Assembly (NCBI GenBank): GCA_018896025.1
Contig: JAHIND010000017.1
Coordinates: forward strand, 186,001-250,000
Direction of reading: 5' to 3'
From: Pseudomonadota bacterium
GTDB lineage: Bacteria > Desulfobacterota > Desulfarculia > Desulfarculales > Desulfarculaceae
DNA length: 64,000 nucleotides
Shown: positions 59,385-64,000 of the stretch, in pieces
Layout: every line of letters begins with the position of its first letter
Numbering within the stretch: position 1 is the stretch's first letter
Position numbers and translations under genes: made by a program
Notes under the pieces: generated by a model
Databases searched by the model: none
Told to the model about the DNA's origin: nothing
Seen by the model: the letters and a program-made list of their open reading frames with translations, nothing else

Positions 59385-61259
59385 CTAATAAATCGCGTCG
59401 TACTTACAATTCTCAATGCAAGTCTTGCACTTGATGCACTTGTCCAGGTCGATGACCGCCGGCTCCTTCTTCTTCCAGGAGATGGCGTCCACCGGGCAGT
59501 TCTTGAAGCATAGGCCGCACATCTTGCACTTGTCCACGTCCACCTTGAACTCCAGCAGGGCCACGCAAGAGCGGGCGGGGCACTTCTTGTCCACAACGTG
59601 GGCCATGTACTCGTCGCGGAAATAGCGCAGGGTGGACAGCACCGGGTTGGGCCCGGTCTGGCCCAGGCCGCAGAGGCTGGCCTGCTGGATCATCTCGGCC
59701 AGCTCCTCCAGAGTGTCGATGTCCTCTGGCTCGCCCTTGCCCTCGGTGATTCTCTCCAGGATTTGCAGCATGCGCCGGGTGCCCTCCCGGCAGGGGGTGC
59801 ACTTGCCGCAAGACTCGTCCTGCACGAAGTCCATGAAGAAGCGGGCCATGTCCACCATGCAGGTGCTGTCGTCCATGACGATCATGCCGCCGCTGCCCAT
59901 GATGGCCCCGGCCTTTACGATGGCCTCGTAGTCGCAGAGGGTGTCCAAGTGCTCCTCGGGGATGCAGCCGCCCGAAGGGCCGCCCAACTGCACCGCCTTG
60001 AACTTGCGGTGCTTCTTGGGGATGCCCTCGCCTATCTCGTAGATGATGGTCCTGAGCGGGGTGCCCATGGGCACCTCCACCAGGCCGATGTTGTTGATGT
60101 GGCCGGTCAGGGCGAAGACCTTGGTGCCCTTGGAGCCCTCGGTGCCGATGGAGGCGTACCAGTCGCCGCCATTGGTGATGATCTGGGGGATGTTGGCCCA
60201 GGTCTCCACGTTGTTCAAGATGGTGGGCTTGTTCCACAGGCCCGCCTGGGCCGGGAAGGGAGGCCGGGGGCGGGGCATCCCCCGCTTGCCCTCGATGGAG
60301 CGCATAAGCGCGGTTTCCTCGCCGCACACAAAGGCCCCCGCGCCCTGGTAGATCTGCAAGTCGAAGCTGAAGCCGGTGCCCAGGATGTCATCGCCCAGCA
60401 GGCCGTATTCCTTGGCCTGGTCTATTGCCAGTTGCAGCCGGTGCACCGCCAGGGGGTACTCGGCCCGGCAGTACACGTAGCCGTGGTGGCTGCCGATGGC
60501 CTTGGCCGCGATGACCATGCCCTCCACCACCGCGTGGGGGTCGGCCTCCAAAATGGAGCGGTCCATGAACGCGCCGGGGTCGCCCTCGTCGGCGTTACAC
60601 AGCACGAACTTGGTGTCGCCGGTGGCTTTCTGGCAAAACTCCCACTTCATGCCGGTGGGGAAGCCCGCCCCTCCCCGGCCCCGGAGGCCGGACTTTTTCA
60701 CCTCGGCCACGATCTGTTCGGGGCTCATCTCCTTGAGCGCCTTGGCCATGCCCTGATAGCCGCCTTGGCCGATGTATTCGTCGATGCTCTCGGCGTCGAG
60801 CATGCTGCGGTTCTTGAGGGCTATGAGCCTTTGCAGGGCGAAGAAGGGGATGTCGCGCATGTGGGGGATGCGCTTCTTGGTGCCCGGGTCCTTGTAAAGC
60901 AGGCGCTCCACCGGCTCGCCGTTTTTGCAGTGGGACTCCACCAGCTCGGCTACGTCGGTCTCCTCCAGGTTCACGTAGAAGATGCCCTCGGGATAGGTGA
61001 CCATCACCGGGCCCAGGGCGCAGAAGCCGTTGCACCCGGTCTCCACCACGGCGATCTCTTCCTCAAGCCCCTGCTTGGCGATCTCGGCCCTCAGGGCGTC
61101 TATCACCGCGATGCTGCCCGCGGCCTGGCACCCGGTGCCCCCGCAGACCAGCAGGTGCATGCGCTGGGTGCCCACCCCGGTTTGGCCATGGCGCAGGGCC
61201 TGGGCCTGTTGGGATTTCTGCTGAATCTCGGCTAGATCATTAATGCTGATCTGGGACAT
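59385..61259 (-). CDS. nuoF: NuoF-like NADH-binding Fe-S flavoprotein with ferredoxin tail
   Basis: This 624-residue protein has an N-terminal thioredoxin-like [2Fe-2S] region (VCGGTGCQAAGSIAV, TGCNGFCALGPV). The NADH/FMN domain follows (LRGRGGAGFPTGMKWEFCQ, NADEGDPGAFMDRS), then the 4Fe-4S motif ESCGKCTPCREGT (near 480) and a C-terminal two-cluster ferredoxin (CKMCGLCFKNCPVDAI, CIKCKTCIENCKYDAI). This is the form found in NADH-oxidising modules of hydrogenases, formate dehydrogenases and bifurcating complexes. nuoE is 30 bp upstream. nuoG and other complex I genes are absent; no catalytic partner follows. Confidence 0.94.
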   Translation of the reverse strand: MSQISINDLAEIQQKSQQAQALRHGQTGVGTQRMHLLVCGGTGCQAAGSIAVIDALRAEIAKQGLEEEIAVVETGCNGFCALGPVMVTYPEGIFYVNLEETDVAELVESHCKNGEPVERLLYKDPGTKKRIPHMRDIPFFALQRLIALKNRSMLDAESIDEYIGQGGYQGMAKALKEMSPEQIVAEVKKSGLRGRGGAGFPTGMKWEFCQKATGDTKFVLCNADEGDPGAFMDRSILEADPHAVVEGMVIAAKAIGSHHGYVYCRAEYPLAVHRLQLAIDQAKEYGLLGDDILGTGFSFDLQIYQGAGAFVCGEETALMRSIEGKRGMPRPRPPFPAQAGLWNKPTILNNVETWANIPQIITNGGDWYASIGTEGSKGTKVFALTGHINNIGLVEVPMGTPLRTIIYEIGEGIPKKHRKFKAVQLGGPSGGCIPEEHLDTLCDYEAIVKAGAIMGSGGMIVMDDSTCMVDMARFFMDFVQDESCGKCTPCREGTRRMLQILERITEGKGEPEDIDTLEELAEMIQQASLCGLGQTGPNPVLSTLRYFRDEYMAHVVDKKCPARSCVALLEFKVDVDKCKMCGLCFKNCPVDAISWKKKEPAVIDLDKCIKCKTCIENCKYDAIY

Positions 61260-61289
61260 GCAAGCCTCCCCCGAACCGCCTGAAGCGAA

Positions 61290-61796
61290 TTATTCGTAGC
61301 TTTCCACCAAATCCACGATTTTGTCGGCCATGACCTTGCGGTGGGTGTCCATGTCGGCCACCACCACCGGGGCCACGCCGCAGGCTCCCAGGCAGCGCAC
61401 CTGCTCCAGGGTGAAACGGCGGTCCTCGGTGGTGGAGTCCACCGGGATGTTCAAATGGCGCTCCAGGCGCTCCAGGACCTCCTTGCCGCCGCGCACATAG
61501 CAGGCGGTGCCCATGCACACCCGGATGACGTGGCGGCCTCTCGGCTCCATGGAGAAAAACGAATAGAACGTGGTGACCCCGTAGACCTCGTGGCCCGGCA
61601 CGCCCAGCTTGTCGGCGATGCGTTCTTGCACCGGCACCGGCAGATAGCCCACCACTTCCTGGCATTTTTGCAACACCGGGATCAGGGCGCCGGGTTTGCC
61701 CCGGTGGGCCGCGCAAATCTCATCGATCCGGGTCAGCATCTCCGTGGTTATGTCCTCGGGCATGCTCACCTGGGTCAAATCGTGGGCCAGACTCAT
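61290..61796 (-). CDS. nuoE: NuoE-like [2Fe-2S] subunit
   Basis: This 168-residue thioredoxin-fold protein starts at the ATG at 61796 with AAGGAG 7 nt upstream. It has the helical start and cluster cysteines in RVCMGTACYVRGG and RCLGACGVAPVV. It transfers electrons next to NuoF in NADH-dependent modules. It heads the two-gene operon. Confidence 0.94.
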   Translation of the reverse strand: MSLAHDLTQVSMPEDITTEMLTRIDEICAAHRGKPGALIPVLQKCQEVVGYLPVPVQERIADKLGVPGHEVYGVTTFYSFFSMEPRGRHVIRVCMGTACYVRGGKEVLERLERHLNIPVDSTTEDRRFTLEQVRCLGACGVAPVVVADMDTHRKVMADKIVDLVESYE

Positions 61797-61913
61797 GGCC
61801 GACTCCTTGGGCATATGTGAAAGATATTTAAGGACAGCCGGTTATGGCTTAGTTCCGGTTACTTGCCGGGCTTTAATGTGAATAGCATAGGCCGCTGGGG
61901 CAGGCAAGGTTTT

Positions 61914-62651
61914 TTACCCCACCACGCACCAGGCCATTAGGGCCGCCACCTCGCCCAGCTCGATGGACGCGCCCAGGGTGTCGCCGGTGACCCCGCCGAT
62001 GCGCCGCCGAAACCACAGGGCCAGGACCAAACCCAGTATTAGCACCGCCAGGGAGGCCACCGCTCCGGCCAGCCCTCCGGCCAGCAGGGCGATGGTCAGG
62101 GCACAGGCCCCGCACATCACGTCCGGCCACAGGGTGCTCTCCTGGGCCAGGGCCGCGCCCAGGCCCACGCCGGGCCGCGCCGGGGGCATGAGCCCGGCCA
62201 ATATCCCGGCCAGAGCGCGCCCCAGGGCCGGGGCCGCCACCAGGGCTCCCCACAGGGAGGCCCCGGACAGGGAGGCCAAGGCCCCGAACTTCATGAGCAT
62301 CACCCCGGCCAGGGCGGCCACGCCAAAGGAGCCCAGGCGGGTGTCCTTCATGATCTCCAGGGCCCGTTCCCGGCTGGTGGTGTGCACCAGGGCATCTGCC
62401 GTGTCGGCCACGCCGTCGTAGTGCAAAAAACGGGTGAGCGCCCCCCACAGCACCACCAGCACGGCGGCCAGGGCCAGGGGCGGCACCTTGAAGCCCAACA
62501 GCCAGGCCGCCCCGGCCAAGACCAGCCCCACCAGCCCGCCCACCACCGAGTACCAGGCCCGGGAGCGGGCCAGGTCCAGGGAGTCGGCCCTGAGCCCGGA
62601 GTTCACCGTGGCCACGGTGAGAAACTGCAAGGCCAGCAGGAAGTTTTTCAT
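61914..62651 (-). CDS. cobS: Adenosylcobinamide-GDP ribazoletransferase
   Basis: This 245-residue membrane enzyme joins the lower-ligand nucleotide to adenosylcobinamide-GDP, the last assembly step of B12. The signature ALTRFLHYDGVADTADAL and several hydrophobic segments match CobS. The gene overlaps the end of cobT by one base. It is part of cobU-cobT-cobS, completing the scavenging pathway served by the uptake operon at 25-30 kb. Confidence 0.94.
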   Translation of the reverse strand: MKNFLLALQFLTVATVNSGLRADSLDLARSRAWYSVVGGLVGLVLAGAAWLLGFKVPPLALAAVLVVLWGALTRFLHYDGVADTADALVHTTSRERALEIMKDTRLGSFGVAALAGVMLMKFGALASLSGASLWGALVAAPALGRALAGILAGLMPPARPGVGLGAALAQESTLWPDVMCGACALTIALLAGGLAGAVASLAVLILGLVLALWFRRRIGGVTGDTLGASIELGEVAALMAWCVVG

Positions 62652-63709
62652 TAGCTCTGATGCCCGGTGACCCCGGCGTCGGCAAAGGTGGCCATCTCGT
62701 TGTATATGGCCACCGCCGCCCGGAGCACGTTCAGGGCCAGGGCCGCGCCGGTGCCTTCGCCCAGGCGCAGGTTCAGGTTCAGGATGGGCTCAAGCCCCAA
62801 TGCTTCGAGCTGTACCTGATGGCCGATCTCCACCGAGCAGTGCCCAGCGAAGAGGTAGTCCTTGACTGCCGGGCACAAACGCGAAGCCACCAGGGCCCCG
62901 GAACCGGCGATGAAGCCGTCCAGGATCACCGGCACCCCCTGGGCGGCGGCCTCCAGGATGTAGCCGCAGATGGCCGCGATCTCCAGGCCGCCCACCGCGG
63001 CCAGGGCCTCCAGGGAACGCTCCGCCGAAGGCTGGTGCAGGGCCAGGGCCTGCTCGATTATCTTGATCTTCTGCACCAGGCCGGTCTCGTCCAGCCCGGC
63101 CCCGCGCCCGGTCACCGCGGCCACCGGCTGGCCGCACAGCACCGAGGTGAGCGCCGCGCAGGGGGTGGTGTTGCCGATGCCCATGTCGCCGGCGATGAGC
63201 AGGTCGTGGCCTTCTTCGATGAGTTGGGCGGCCACCTGAGACCCCACGGCGATGGCTTGGCGGGCCTGCTCCAGGGTCATGGCCGGCTCTTGCATCAGAT
63301 TGGCGGTGCCCTTGGCCACCTTGGCCTTGATAAGGCCGGGGGTGTCGTCGAAGTCGTAGTTGACCCCCACGTCCACCACCCGCACCTGGGCCCCGGAGTG
63401 GCGCGCCAGCACGTTGATGCCCGCGCCCCCGGCCAGGAAGTTGAACACCATCTGTGGGGTCACCTCGGCGGGATAAGGGCTCACCCCGGCCTGGGCCACG
63501 CCGTGGTCGGCGGCGAACACGGCCACCGCGGCCAGGGGCTGGGCCAGTTGGGCGGTGCCGCGAATCTCGGCCAGCCGCCGGGCCAGCTCTTCCAGACGGC
63601 CCAGGGAGCCCAGGGGCTTGGTCAGGTCGTCCAGGCGGGCCTGGGCCGCCTCGCCCGCGCTGGGGTCCAGGGGCTTGATGCGCTCTATGATGCCTTCCAG
63701 GGTGCTCAT
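62651..63709 (-). CDS. cobT: Nicotinate-nucleotide--dimethylbenzimidazole phosphoribosyltransferase
   Basis: This 352-residue enzyme activates the lower ligand base. Family features: LDDLTKPLGSLGRLEELARRLAEI, VFAADHGVAQAGVSPYPAEVT, the central GDMGIGNTTPCAA and VILDGFIAGSGALVA. The length is typical. Start at 63709; it follows cobU by 13 bp. Confidence 0.95.
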   Translation of the reverse strand: MSTLEGIIERIKPLDPSAGEAAQARLDDLTKPLGSLGRLEELARRLAEIRGTAQLAQPLAAVAVFAADHGVAQAGVSPYPAEVTPQMVFNFLAGGAGINVLARHSGAQVRVVDVGVNYDFDDTPGLIKAKVAKGTANLMQEPAMTLEQARQAIAVGSQVAAQLIEEGHDLLIAGDMGIGNTTPCAALTSVLCGQPVAAVTGRGAGLDETGLVQKIKIIEQALALHQPSAERSLEALAAVGGLEIAAICGYILEAAAQGVPVILDGFIAGSGALVASRLCPAVKDYLFAGHCSVEIGHQVQLEALGLEPILNLNLRLGEGTGAALALNVLRAAVAIYNEMATFADAGVTGHQS

Positions 63710-63722
63710 TGCGTCTCCTAAA

Positions 63723-64000
63723 TCAATCCAAGGGCAACGGCCCGCCCTTGAGGGCCAGGGGTAGACCGGCGGTTATCAGCAATACCGCGTCGCAGGAGCG
63801 GGCCAGGCGCTGGCTCAGGGAGCCGGCCAGGTCGCGCCAGCGGCGGGCCAAGGTGTTTTCGGGCACAATGCCCAGGCCCACCTCGTTGGCCACCATGATG
63901 ATCCTGGCTTGCAGGCTGGGCAGCAGCGCGGCCAGGGTCTCGCCCCGCTCGCTCACCTGCCCGTCTTCCAGCTCGGCCCCCAACACCAGATTGCTCAGCC
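63723..64000 (-). CDS. cobU: Adenosylcobinamide kinase/guanylyltransferase, 5' part outside window
   Basis: The visible C-terminal 91 codons contain MVANEVGLGIVPENTLARRWRDLAG, SQRLARSCDAVLLITAGLPL, the conserved end of CobU/CobP, which phosphorylates and guanylylates adenosylcobinamide. The P-loop N-terminal part lies beyond the window. Order cobU-cobT-cobS is the classic scavenging arrangement. Confidence 0.92.
   Translation of the reverse strand, partial: LSNLVLGAELEDGQVSERGETLAALLPSLQARIIMVANEVGLGIVPENTLARRWRDLAGSLSQRLARSCDAVLLITAGLPLALKGGPLPLD

Noticed and set aside
61797..61913. Cobalamin riboswitch before cobU-cobT-cobS or between cobS and nuoE
   Set aside because: No B12 box is visible in these gaps; the leader of cobU lies outside the window.

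Overview
The window reads as a chromosomal segment of a high-GC, anaerobic, probably sulfate-reducing or syntrophic Desulfobacterota-type bacterium. This is an inference from gene content: an ADP-forming acyl-CoA synthetase, a TAXI-TRAP transporter, a NuoE/NuoF pair, a dihaem cytochrome c, B12 scavenging plus late B12 assembly, and a PEP-CTERM protein. No rRNA, tRNA or CRISPR array was found.

Layout. (1) 1-12.0 kb, minus strand, visibly lower GC than the rest: a TetR-led catabolic operon (TetR, TRAP permease, TAXI receptor, ADP-forming acyl-CoA synthetase, two paralogous metallo-beta-lactamase hydrolases, a ~600-residue acyl-CoA dehydrogenase, and a thiolase cut by the window edge). (2) 12.4-17.7 kb: a mobile zone with an IS3-type orfA remnant, a frameshifted sulfatase pseudogene, and a Mu-like module (transposase A, AAA ATPase B, winged-helix protein, divergent XRE repressor with an operator-like inverted repeat, and clusters of short repeats at the far end). 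(3) 17.9-23.3 kb: a DUF374 acyltransferase, a CBS protein, a secreted Ntn hydrolase, decayed methyltransferase and integrase fragments, a membrane protein and a PEP-CTERM surface protein. (4) 23.5-30.2 kb: a flavoprotein, then a cobalamin riboswitch with an intrinsic terminator ahead of a corrinoid uptake operon. The first gene of that operon encodes an exported fusion of a BtuF-like binding protein with a CbiZ (adenosylcobinamide amidohydrolase) domain.

(5) 30.2-32.8 kb is the most interesting part. A good sigma70-type promoter embedded in the btuD stop codon drives a 20-codon gene for the peptide MKITKVVRTQRGLCKCKSSC. An intrinsic terminator follows, and then four translationally coupled genes: a secreted DUF192 protein, an 8-cysteine protein, a PqqD-radical SAM-SPASM-like enzyme and a His-tailed cupin. 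This has the architecture of an unrecognised peptide-maturation (RiPP-like) system; a cysteine-codon leader attenuator is the main alternative. (6) 33.1-35.9 kb: an SO_0444-type metal permease, an ArsR regulator with CVC motif and palindromic operator, a divergent CGGC thioredoxin-fold protein and a dihaem cytochrome c.

(7) 36-64 kb is mainly core chromosome: thrC, a thioesterase, rlmH, an ANTAR regulator, nfu, purC, mdh, an HD protein, slipin/NfeD, a family-4 uracil-DNA glycosylase, coaBC, a nitroreductase, a dipeptide-type ABC transporter without ATPase, GNAT and cupin proteins, a LexA-like peptidase with no DNA-binding domain, an SbcD/YhaN-like nuclease pair, an MBL hydrolase, nuoE-nuoF without nuoG, and cobU-cobT-cobS running off the right edge. 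A family of ~120-bp imperfect palindromic repeats (three full copies, one partial) is scattered in the intergenic regions of parts 6-7; its central stems vary in sequence but keep their pairing.
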